This document shows, piece by piece, positions 1-9,124 of a stretch of DNA of 64,000 nt. The stretch's first letter is position 1. The number at the start of each line of letters is the position of its first letter. Below the pieces are notes generated by a model. That model saw only the letters and a program-made list of their open reading frames with translations. It was not told where the DNA came from and made no database searches. A program made the translations under genes and the position numbers. Origin of the DNA: Ceratopteris richardii (taxonomy: Eukaryota > Streptophyta > Polypodiopsida > Polypodiales > Pteridaceae); assembly GCA_020310875.1 (NCBI GenBank), contig CM035416.1:1670906-1734905 (forward strand), given 5' to 3'.

Positions 1-1107
1 GCTTTGTATGGGTTGAAGCAGGCCCCAAGGGCATGGAATTATAGGCTTGTAAAGTTCTTAAAGGAACTTGGATTTCAAGCATCAAAGGCAGATAGTAGCT
101 TGCTAGTTAAAGCAAGTGAGGATGGATTTATTTATGTTTGTATTTATGTTGATGACATAATACTTACAGGAACAGATGACAAAGGTATACACATGATTAA
201 GAAGTAGATGGAGAAAGAGTTCAAAATCAGTGATTTGGGAAATTTGTCATTCTTTTTGGGAATGGAGATTTCATATACTCAACATGGAGTATATGTAATT
301 CAAGAAAGGTATTTGGAAAATTTTCTAATCAAATTTAAAATGGAAGATTGCAGGATAGCACCAACTCCAATGGAAGTGAATCATAGATTGAGTAGATATG
401 GAGGAGAAGAATTCAAAGATATGAAGCTCTATCAGAGTTTGGTGGGTAGCCTGATTTATGCTACATTAACAAGACCTGATTTATCATATGCAGTTGGAGT
501 TCTATCTCAATTCATGCATTGTCCTAGAAAGGAACATTGGATTGCAGGACAAAGAGTACTTAGGTACATCAAGGGCACACTTAAAGAAGGTCTGTATTAT
601 GGATTTACTTCAGATACAAGAGTCAAGATATACAGTGATGCAGATTGGGCAGGTAAATCTAATGAATGAAGATCAACACATGGATATTTGTGTTATGTGG
701 GAGACAAGCTAATTTCTTGGTGCTCTAAGAAGCAACATACAGTTGCTTTATCATCTACAGAAGCAGAATACAAAGGCATGGTAGAAGCTGCAAAGGAAGT
801 AATATGGTTAAAGACTCTTATGAAGAGTTTTGATATTGTTCAGAGTACTCCTATCATTTGTGGAGACAATATGAGTTCTTTATATTTGGCAGCAAATCCT
901 ATATTCCATGCTAGAACTAAACATATTGAGATTCAGTATCATTTTTTGAGAGAGAAGGTTGTTGATAAAGAAATAGAAGCTATGTATACTCCTACAAAAG
1001 ATCAACTTGTAGATATGATGACAAAAAGCTTGGATGGACCAAAGTTGCAGAGGTTTAAAGATATGGCAGGAATAAAGAAGATGCAGGTAATCACAATTGA
1101 TGATTGA
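1..1107 (+). pseudogene. Ty1/copia pol remnant: reverse transcriptase C-terminal half plus RNase H
   Basis: One reading frame from base 1 encodes the end of a Ty1/copia polyprotein. The RT motif LYGLKQAPRAW is at the left edge and the catalytic YVDD box near 148-159. The copia-type RNase H follows, with the segment SSTEAEY near 750-770 and the C-terminal HIEIQYHFLREK near 930-965. The frame is broken only by two in-frame stops, TAG at 205-207 and TGA at 667-669, each in an otherwise conserved context, so this is a lightly decayed copy. The 5' part (gag, protease, integrase) lies outside the window. The enzyme would have copied element RNA into cDNA in cytoplasmic particles. The frame ends at 1107, directly before a polypurine tract and an LTR start, which is the normal copia order. 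Assignment to Ty1/copia is firm; the lineage is not resolved. Confidence 0.93.
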
Positions 1108-1116
1108 GGGGGGAGT
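1107..1116 (+). other. Polypurine tract of the copia element
   Basis: A purine run (GAGGGGGGAG) follows the last pol codons and immediately precedes TGTTGG. This is the normal plus-strand primer position next to a 3' LTR. Confidence 0.7.
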
Positions 1117-1252
1117 TGTTGGAGCAGGACAATCAACAATTGGTGATTATATGAAGTCTAGAAGTGAAGATATGAAGAAAAGATTGAAGTTCAACTTCAT
1201 GAAGTAAAGTGAAGATTCAGGAAGCAAAGTTCTTCAAACATATGTACATTAG
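1117..1252 (+). repeat. Copia 3' LTR, left part only
   Basis: It starts TGTTGGAGC directly after the polypurine tract. The first ~136 bp have no match to the gypsy LTRs elsewhere in the window, whereas gypsy LTR homology is clear from about 1318 onward. I therefore read this as the beginning of the copia LTR, interrupted by gypsy element A at 1253. The rest of the LTR should lie beyond the right edge, after A's 3' LTR. Confidence 0.6.
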
Positions 1253-1827
1253 TGTTGGCATCATATGGGGAGAAGCAAGTACGGCATACATGCAGATCTA
1301 GAACTAAGGCAACCCATTAAATTTTTCCAAACCTTACATCATGTTAAAAGTGATTCTCAGCACTAAAAACCCTTGTAAATATCGTTTCACCTTTTTGTAG
1401 CTCCATTTTGTACAAGCCGAGGAGTCCTCGAGCTTGAGGAGCCTTAGAAGTAGTTGCCTACCAATTTTCATATTTTTTAGATCTCGTTTGAGCCCTCGAA
1501 TAAGCCCTGGAACCTAATTTTTAACTAGGCCAGACACTAGGTCTGGACAGGGCCAAAGCTAGTCACAAACTATAAATAGAGCTAGAGAGCTCATTTTGAG
1601 CTAGCTTCTTGTAGTTTTGAGCTTGTATGAGAACTTGACTGTAATAGAAGTGATTTCATTGTCTTACTCACTTTGTTCTTGCCGTGTGTGCGCGTGTGTG
1701 TATGTGTGTGCATGTTAGTGTGGTTCTCACTCACACATTTGTGCCATCACTTGCTCGAGGTCTTCATACCATCCTCATGTCTTCCCGGATTAACATTAAA
1801 GGAGGTGCTACTCATCACTGAGCTACA
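1253..1827 (+). repeat. 5' LTR of element A (about 575 bp)
   Basis: It starts TGTTGGCATC and ends GAGCTACA, the end shared by all gypsy LTRs in the window. It contains the family landmarks: a TTTTTGTAGCTCCATTTTGT block, a CCAGAC/GTCTGG hairpin at 1530-1546, a TATA box, a GT-rich microsatellite near 1684-1712 and the block ATTAAAGGAGGTGCTACTCA near the end. The right boundary is firm because the PBS follows. The left boundary is less sure; a start at 1117 would give 711 bp, close to the other LTRs. Confidence 0.75.
1570..1578 (+). promoter_or_regulatory. TATA box of LTR promoter, element A
   Basis: CTATAAATA precedes GAGCTAGAGAGCTC. The same box lies at the matching place in every LTR of the window, about 20 bases after the U3 hairpin, so it is the likely core promoter of the genomic RNA. 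Confidence 0.75.
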
Positions 1828-1835
1828 CCAAATTT

Positions 1836-1853
1836 TGGTGCCGTTGCCGGGGA
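1836..1853 (+). other. Primer-binding site (tRNA-Asp), element A
   Basis: TGGTGCCGTTGCCGGGGA lies 8 nt after the LTR. It matches the complement of the 3' end of plant tRNA-Asp(GTC) with one mismatch (T for C at the fourth base), and an extra T follows. The other copies in the window match better, so this one has drifted. Confidence 0.82.
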
Positions 1854-2125
1854 TTCGAGCTTTGAGGACGAATGTGTGATGGTAAGACGTAGAGAGGATG
1901 CGTTGGAATGGTAAGTAGTAGGTAAATTTCTGATTTTTCTCCATCTCCATCTCCATCTTCATCTCCATCCTCATCTCCTTCTTCACCTTATATTCCCACT
2001 TCCAAATCATTTCCCTCATTTGCTTTGTGCGAGTTTGAGAGAGAGCGAGTGTGTGTTCTTGTTTGTGTGTGCTTTTGCATGTTTCTTGCAGGTTTCAACT
2101 TCATCATCATCTCCAGCAAGCTCAG

Positions 2126-2131
2126 CAGGTA
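2126..2131 (+). promoter_or_regulatory. Candidate 5' splice donor, element A
   Basis: CAG|GTACGG, with the cut after 2128. The same CAG|GTACG is kept in the leaders of B, C and D, 300-345 nt after the LTR. With the acceptor before ORF3 it could remove gag-pol from a subgenomic RNA. No transcript evidence is available. Confidence 0.5.
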
Positions 2132-2289
2132 CGGATTCTGTCTACGCAAACTCCGAGGCGTCGAGCTCGAGCTATCGCGACACACCGAAAAGTTGCCCCA
2201 ATCACGATTCTGAGTGCACCACGACACTGCGTAGCCCTAGAGCTCCTAGGATCACTAGACAGAACAGAAAAATTCACCATATCCCGACC

Positions 2290-2737
2290 TATCGCGACAC
2301 CTCGAGGTATCACGACACTCCCAGGTATCACGACACCTCGACCTATCGCGACACTCCCAGGTATCGCGACACCTCGACCTATCGTGACACTCCCAGGTAT
2401 CACGACACTCCTAGGTATCACGACACTCCCAAGTATCGCGACACTCCTAAGTATCGCGACACTCCCAAGTATCGCGACACCTCGACCTATCGCGACACTC
2501 CCAGGTATCGTGACACCTCGACCTATCGCGACACTCCCAGGTATCGCGACACTCCCAGGTATCGCGACACTCCCAGGTATCGCGACACCTCGACCTATCG
2601 CGACACTCCCAGGTATTGCGACACCTCGACCTATCACGACACTCCCAAGTATCGCGACACTCCCAAGTATCGCGACACCTCGACCTATCGCGACACCTCG
2701 ACCTATCGTGACACCTCGACCCGACCTATCGCGATAC
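2290..2737 (+). repeat. 18-bp tandem repeat array in leader of A (about 25 units)
   Basis: Units alternate between TATCGCGACACTCCCAGG and TATCGCGACACCTCGACC. Point variants include CACGACAC, CGTGACAC and AAGTATC. The core ATCGCGA recurs in the unrelated-looking arrays of the other elements. Confidence 0.93.
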
Positions 2738-3523
2738 ATGGGCTTAACGCATAAAATTTTAGAGTGAATTAATTGAGTGAATTGAGGTATATTTGGGCTT
2801 AATTTTGGACACATTGGGATAACATTAGAGCCTTAGGAGTGGGCAAAGGACCTAGAAACCAGGGAGGAATTTCCTGAACCTTGAGAGCTTGTTTTGACCC
2901 CTAGGTGCCTGAATGGTCATAACTTCACCATACGAACTCCGATTGATGGGATTTTGGTCTCGTTGGAAAGCTTGTTGAGAATCCTACGTGGACCTTGACT
3001 GGTTTTTGTAAGGATCATACGTGGAGTTTGGCCATTTGGTAGAATTAGGTGGTCATAAGATTTTGGGGGTACAGTGAGTTACTCCAAGGGGGGCCTGTAA
3101 TTGCTGATGTGTGCCAGCCAATCCATTGTGGTAAAGGAGCTATATTAACTTGAGAACTTTTGCAGGAACATTGTGTGCAAGCAAGGCATTCCAAGGCAAG
3201 CTAGCAAGGGTGTGTACCAAGCTTGGGAGAAGGCTTCCTGGGCTTGTGCAGCAGTCTGAGCAACCAGAGGATTGAGGTTGGAAGTTCTCTCAACCCTCCT
3301 TTGTCAATTCCTAGCCTAGGCTAAGTACGACTTAGGTGTGGTAACTAATTAGGGTAACGTTAGGCACGAATCAAGTCCAAGAGAACTAATCAACTAAGTG
3401 CAAGCATTAAGTAAGTCTTAAGTGCAAAAGCCCTAAGGGACAAAAGTAAACTCGAAGTGATTGGTACAAATTCACCTGCAACGAGGTTGTACTTGGGACC
3501 AAGGGGGTAGATAAACCAGGCAT

Positions 3524-6500
3524 ATGAACCTCAGGTCAGGCAGACACTTAGGCTGAGACAGACAAAGCCTCATATCTTCTGAAGCTAGTGTCAATCACAC
3601 TGCTAGGTCTTGGGCCCAGCAGTTGAGTGATTACCCATACACTCCCCGATCAGAAACAAGTGATTCTGAGATGTCCTATAACATGGAGAGACCTGTAGGT
3701 AGTTCAGGGGTGGCTTATCTAGAAAAGCCAGAAGGACCTTACAAGACTCAATTGGAATACATCAGGACTAATCGTCTAGGTGCTCGCATCTACGAAGATG
3801 GCCTGAGAAGATCTGTTGTCCAGATTAAGAACCCCGATCAACCCCATGGACTAGAACACCCGGTAGTCCAGTTTGAGAATGGAGCATACCTAGATAAAGA
3901 GGGGACTATATATGTAGTCACCACTCTTCCTAATAGAACAGATGAGTTTGGAAATGTGATTGCGGAGACCGACATGGGTGATATAGAGCAAGGGAATTTA
4001 GAGAGAGAGCCAAGAACTCCCCGTGGTAAATCCGTCTTGACCAGAATCATGACTCCAGAGTGGATTCCACAGGATAATAAAAGCATAGATTTGCTTTTAA
4101 ACCGAGAAACTAATGAGGCTTTTTGGAGATATAAACCTGCCCAACCTCAAGAAGTAAGTGCTCTCACAATCTATGAGTTTAAAGACCCTGATAGCCCAGG
4201 CAAAGTAACCTACCTAGACAATACATCAGAGAGGATCTTCGTGGTCACCGAGCATGGCAGACATGCCTACACATGGAAGGGTGAGTTTGTTTTTCCCCAA
4301 CCACGGTCCAATATGTCCTATAATCACCAAGGAGCTGGCACCTCCCAGGCTCAGAGCTCAAGGAGATAGAAGTAGAGATAGACCTGAAGTAAGCTTTGCC
4401 AACCGCTAGGGAAGAGAAAGAAGGAGAACAGGGACGGATAGAGAAGAAACCGAGAGATTTAGAGACCCAAGGAACCAAAGAAATGCTGATGATTTTCCTT
4501 TGCCAAGGCCGAGAGAACACACTAGGACCCTGAGGCCAACTCAGCTGGTGAAGTCCATGAAGAATTACTTTGATGGCACTGGAGACCCTTATGACCATGT
4601 GGTAGAATTTAGGCAAGTCTTGAAAGGTGAACAGGTAGAGGACCTATTCACACAATATAATGTTTTTGGTCTAACCCTTAGGAACACTACCCTTACGTGG
4701 TTTCAACCACTGAACGAGAGGCATTTCAGAAACATAGACCAGCTCCTAGAGGCATTTATCATTGAGTTTTCTAAGAGTGGCATAAGGCACAACACTTCCT
4801 CACTAATTCATAGCTTCAAGCAAACACCTCAAGAGACGGTCAGACTAGCAAGAAGACGGTTTAGGCAATACCTAGAGAGGTGCCTGATGCCTGAGTTACC
4901 CACACCAGCCAAGAAAGTGGCCTTGTTTTTAGATGGCTTGTTGAGCACCAAGCTTAGGTCATATGTGTATTTGAAGGACCCCAGAACTATAGAAGAATGC
5001 GTGCGCATGTGCATAGACATTGAGGATAATCTAGGCGAGGAGTTAGAGCTATCAAAAATCTATAAGGATTCAGATAGCTCTAGTAGTCTCACATATGGTC
5101 AGTCCACATCCATTGAGGAACTTGCAGAGAAGGTAGCTCAAAAACTAGGTGTCTCTAGCAAACAAATTCCAAGATTTGCCCCAGTTAAGCGGTGCTACAC
5201 TTGTGGAGGTGACCATATGGCAAATGTATGTCCCATTATGGCCCAACCCCAGGTGAATCCTAGTAGCCAGTACTGCACCATAGAGCGAAGGTACACCAAC
5301 CACACTACACACGACTGCCCATATAACAAACAAACTGTTAGGCAAAATTACCCTCAGCCATATCCACAACAGGGTAGATACCAGAATCAGTACCCACCAC
5401 AACAATACAACAGACCACAGCAACCTTATCAGCCACCTTATCAAGGGCAACAGAGACCTCAACCAGTCCTAGTGCAGCAACCCCCTGCTCCAACCAATGT
5501 GATCCCAGTGAAATATGCATCTGCTGAAGAAAATCCGAACAGAGCCATAGTCCCAGTCACCCCATTGCTATGAGACAGTGATCCAAGTGACCATAGTTTT
5601 GACTCCACACATATTGATAGCCCACATGCTTACTACATGCAGTCACCCGAGCATAACGAGTCATACTATTATGAGGACCCAAGTGAAAATAGTGGGGAGC
5701 CTGAGTATGCTAATGTCATGTACACAAACCCCAACTCTAGACCTCAACCTAGGCAGGTACGACCCCCATTTCCTAGAGGACCATGCTTCAGATGTCAGGG
5801 AGATCACCTTATATGTGATTGTCCACTGCCTACCCCTACACAACCCCAACCAGTGACAATTCAGGGTTTTTGTCAAGACTGCAGAAAAGAGCATCTCCTA
5901 CGAGATTACCCAAAGAACCCTAATAACATGCCTAAAATCACTCCTATCAACATCATTGGGTTAGTGGTAGACTCTACGGGAAGTATAACTTCCACAGCCC
6001 CAGTGCATGTGGTCACTAGAGCCCAAGCCTTGCAGCAAACTCAAGGAGTAGGGCAGGAAAAGAGTTCTGAGGTTAGTGAGACAGAGAGTATAACCAAGAA
6101 AAGGACAAGAGCATGGAGAGATAGCCGGGAGAGAATGAAAAGACAATGGTCACAGAAAATGAGCGAACTTGAAGAAAGCTTGAGAAAAACCAAAGCAAAG
6201 ATAAGTGAACTTGCATCTCAAAACCACTCTCACACCACCCCTCCACCACCTTTCCCTTTACCCGCCAATCCATCTTCTTCCATCCCCCAACCTTTCAATA
6301 CACCGCCCTTAACCCACCCACCACCCAGAGTAGGATCAGTCCTAGCCGATCCCACTCCTGAAGATCTAGACATGATGCTTAAAGCATATCAGGCAAGAAT
6401 CCAAGAAGGGCCTAATGAAACAGATCATGAGAAATGTTACCCTAGAGCTGATCTAGAGATAGAGCGAACAAAGCTTTGTGCTAAAATGGTCGAATTGGCG

Positions 6501-6651
6501 CAAGCCATGTTTGAAGCCAGTCGCTTGTTCAATGGCTCTAACCCCATCAGAACGCCATTGCACTTTGATGGTCTATTGGATATATTGGAGAGGTTACTTG
6601 CAAAGTCTGGAAAAGGAGCCACCTCCCAGGCTAAGGAGAGGGCAAGTGATA
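3524..6651 (+). pseudogene. gag of element A (broken, cut by element B)
   Basis: The start ATGAACCTCAGGTC matches the MNLRSGRH start of the other copies. Breaks: TGA at 3554 (codon 11), a one-base frameshift near 4360, TAG at 4407 and TGA at 5571. Gag packages element RNA into particles. The protein has an N-terminal region unique to this family (to about 4370) and a Retrotrans_gag-like core (about 4500-4870; YFDGTGDPYDHV, TWFQPL). Zinc knuckles have CX2CX3HX4C spacing: CYTCGGDHMANVC near 5193-5231, CFRCQGDHLICDC near 5788-5826, and a third near 5872 whose last Cys is Tyr. A proline-rich stretch and coiled-coil-like segment (6080-6350) follow. The frame runs on into B's LTR, but homology ends at 6651. 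The missing remainder resumes at 56644. Confidence 0.9.
6647..6651. repeat. Target-site duplication of element B (left copy)
   Basis: TGATA occurs here and at 56644-56648, immediately outside B's two LTRs. It shows that the 50 kb between them arrived as one insertion, later enlarged by nested insertions. Confidence 0.9.
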
Positions 6652-7352
6652 TGTTGGAACTGAAGGACTCACTAGGCAAGGAAGCTTAAGAAGGGAGTCA
6701 GAAAGAAGAGAAAGTACAAGCAGACAGAGCAGTCAACGACGATCTGGCAAGTAGGCCAATATTTTTTCAAGACATTTATGCACATAAGAGAGGTGGACAC
6801 AAGGAGAAGGAGCAAGTAGGGAGCTCCAGGAAATGTATATCAAAATGTTAGAAGAAATCCCTACAACAATAGTGATTTGCATCACTAAAAACCCTTGTAA
6901 ATACCATTTCACATTTTTGTAGCTCCATTTTGTGCAAGCCAAGGAGTCCTTGAGCTTGAGGAGCTTTAGAAGTATCTACCTGTTAGTTTTCACATTTTTT
7001 AGACTTCGTTTGAACCTCCAAATAGGGTAGAGAACCTAATTTTTAACTAGGCCGGACACTAGGTCTGGACAAGGCCAAAACCTAGTCAAAAACTATAAAT
7101 AGAGCTAGAGAGCTCATTTTTGAGATTAGCTTGTAATTGATATGAACTTTAAGAGCTTTTTGAAAGTAATCTAAGAACTCCATTGCTTCTCACTCTTTGT
7201 CTGACTGTGTGTGCGCGCGTGTGTGTATGTGTGTGCATGTTAGTGTGCTTCTCACTCACACACTTGTGCCTTCACTTGCTCGAGGTCTTCATACCATCCT
7301 CACGTCTTCCCGGATTGACATTAAAGGAGGTGCTACTCCTCACTGAGCTACA
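6652..7352 (+). repeat. 5' LTR of element B
   Basis: TGTTGGAACTG to GAGCTACA, 701 bp. The first ~100 bp correspond to the part that, in B's 3' LTR, encodes the end of ORF3. U3 hairpin arms CCGGAC/GTCTGG near 7051-7067, TATA box TATAAATA at 7094-7101, and a GTGCGCGCGTGTGTG microsatellite near 7208. Confidence 0.95.
7094..7101 (+). promoter_or_regulatory. TATA box of B 5' LTR
   Basis: TATAAATA at the same place as in A's LTR. It is the presumed start-site-directing element for B's genomic RNA. Confidence 0.75.
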
Positions 7353-7360
7353 CCAAATTT

Positions 7361-7382
7361 TGGCGCCGTTGCCGGGGATCGA
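7361..7382 (+). other. Primer-binding site (tRNA-Asp), element B
   Basis: TGGCGCCGTTGCCGGGGA plus TCGA: 22 bases that perfectly complement the 3' end of plant tRNA-Asp(GTC), 8 nt downstream of the LTR. Confidence 0.92.
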
Positions 7383-7682
7383 GCTTTGAGGACCAGCGTG
7401 TGATGGTAAGACGTAGATGTGAGACGTTGGCGTGTAGGTAAATTCTTCACTTTTCTTATTTTTCTCCTTCTTACCTCATCACCATCATCGTCATCACCAT
7501 CTCCCACCTCCATCTCCATCATCGCGGAAATTTTCAGTTTTTGATCATATCACCTTCCCCACCTCATTTCCCTCATTCCACTTGTGAGAGAGAGCGAGAG
7601 AGCTATATTGCGTGTGTTATTTTTGCATGTTCTAAAGCATTTTTGCAGGTTCTTGCTGTATCATCATCCCCAGCACTCTGCG

Positions 7683-7688
7683 CAGGTA
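7683..7688 (+). promoter_or_regulatory. Candidate 5' splice donor, element B
   Basis: CAG|GTACGA, cut after 7685, 333 nt after the LTR end and aligned with the sites in A, C and D. The partner acceptor would be 51828-51829. Confidence 0.5.
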
Positions 7689-7841
7689 CGAAAACGTGCG
7701 GTCCTATCTCTGTGTCGCCGACCTCTGTCGATCACGATCGACAGAAAATTCGATCATTTGGTAAAACAAAGTTCACCACTAGCACAAGCATGATGAGCAC
7801 ATTCTAAATCACTAAAAACAGTTGGAAAATTCCGTGTTTCT

Positions 7842-8305
7842 CTGTCAATCGCGACCGACACCATCGATCACGATTGACAGACACGACCGACAGACCCTGT
7901 CAATCGCGACCGACAGACCTGTCGATCGCGACCGACAGACCCCACGACCGACTGACTGTCACGTAGGACCCTGTCAATCGCGACCGACAGACCCTGTCAA
8001 TCACGATTGACATCGTCGATCGCGACCGACAGAATTTCCACGATTGATTGACTTTTACGCGTAGCCATGTGTCCATCGCGACGGACACACCCCCGATTGA
8101 CTAAAATCACGGCGAAAAACCCGGAAAAAGTGTCGATCGCGATTGACACCATCAATCACGATTGACAGAACTCACGACCGACTCTGTCGATCGCGATTGA
8201 CACTGTCAATCGCGACTGACATGTCGATCGCGATCGACAGGCCCCACGGACACCTCTGTCAATCGCGATTGACAGACCTGTCGATCGCGATTGACAGGCT
8301 TTTCG
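7842..8305 (+). repeat. Tandem array with GATCGCGA(C/T)(C/T)GACAG units in leader of B
   Basis: Irregularly spaced repeats of GTCGATCGCGATTGACA and variants (AATCGCGACCGACAG, CACGATTGACA). Spacing varies more than in A's array. Many units are themselves near-palindromic (TGTCAATCGCGATTGACA). Confidence 0.9.
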
Positions 8306-9124
8306 GCCAAAAAATTAGGGTTTTTATTCTAAGCTTTGGGGATAGTTTTTGGGCATATTGGTCTAGCAATTAGTGATTTGTGAGATCCCTACACATGTAT
8401 TTTTGAGAAAAATCCTGTGACCTGTTAGCCTGTTGAACCTTGTTTTAGCACCAAAATCCTGAACTGGCATAACTTTCTCATATGAAATCCGTTTGCTGTG
8501 AAGGGTATTTAGATAGGGTATTTTGAAGTTGACCATCCCCCGGCGTAGGAAAGCTGAAGGGTCCTTGGGATTGTTTTCCATAAAGGCAAAGGGGATTTGG
8601 CCTGTGAATTACATGCATGAAAGTGACCTGTCTGTCATTTGAATTTAAGTCTTGAGCTAATTTTGGGACTTTTACAGGTCCATTGAGAGCAATTGAGAGC
8701 ATACAAAGCAAGGGTTTCTTTGCAAACTTGAGACTCGGGTTCTTGAGCATCATAAAGCAAGGGATACACAAGAAAGGTCGGAATATTCTCAACTCCCTTT
8801 GTCAATTCCTAGCTTAGGCTAAGAACGACTAGTGATAGGAGTAGGCCAGGACGGCGATAGGCATCAATCAAGTTGAAGACTACCTATGCACTCAAGTTCA
8901 AGATTAAACATAATCTCTTCGTGATGCGATAACCTTAAAGGAAAGAATCTAACGAGGAACGATCAACGTACAGTGCAGAAATACACTCAAGTATACCTGA
9001 CGACGTGATATCAGACAAGATTATAAACGCGGTAATCCACCAAAAAAAAGAATCAAGTAACTGATACAAAAGAACTCAGCAACGAGGTTGTACTTGGGCA
9101 AATTTGGGCTATTCAATTAGGCTT

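Larger units (their letters stand above)
1854..3523 (+). other. Untranslated leader of element A
   Basis: About 1.67 kb between PBS and gag. In order it holds: a CATCTCCAT-type pyrimidine-rich run (about 1935-1990); a GAGAGAGAGCGAG segment; a splice-donor-like CAG|GTACGG with GT at 2129-2130; an 18-bp tandem array (2290-2737); a block shared with the other elements (CATAACTTCACCATACGAACTCC to TTGGAAAGCTTG, about 2918-2974); the palindrome-like AGCCTAGGCT near 3312; and GCAACGAGGTTGTAC just before gag. The open frames within the array arise because 18 is a multiple of three, and I do not regard them as genes. Confidence 0.7.
7383..9124 (+). other. Untranslated leader of element B
   Basis: About 1.74 kb. 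It contains a CATCACCAT-type run (about 7476-7525), a GAGAGAGAGCGAGAGAGC segment (7584-7601), a donor-like CAG|GTACGA (GT at 7686-7687) and the TCGCGA-core array (7842-8305). Next come the shared block GGCATAACTTTCTCATATG with GGAAAGCT (8465-8556), the CCTAGCTTAGGCTAAG segment near 8808 and GCAACGAGGTTGTAC (about 9078-9092). I see no gene in it. Confidence 0.7.

Noticed and set aside
1673..1879. Small Cys/Val-rich ORF repeated in every LTR (ARVCVCVCMLVCFSLTHLC)
   Set aside because: It comes from the GT microsatellite in the LTR; length and start vary and it crosses the PBS.
2290..2737. CRISPR-like array
   Set aside because: The repeats are contiguous or short-spaced and there are no unique spacers or cas genes. 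This is a minisatellite inside a plant retroelement leader.
2020..2767. Open frames with YRDTPR- or GSVAIPG-type repeats on both strands
   Set aside because: They exist because the 18-bp array lacks stops and is a multiple of three. Neither frame starts or ends at a conserved place and the other leaders have different repeats.
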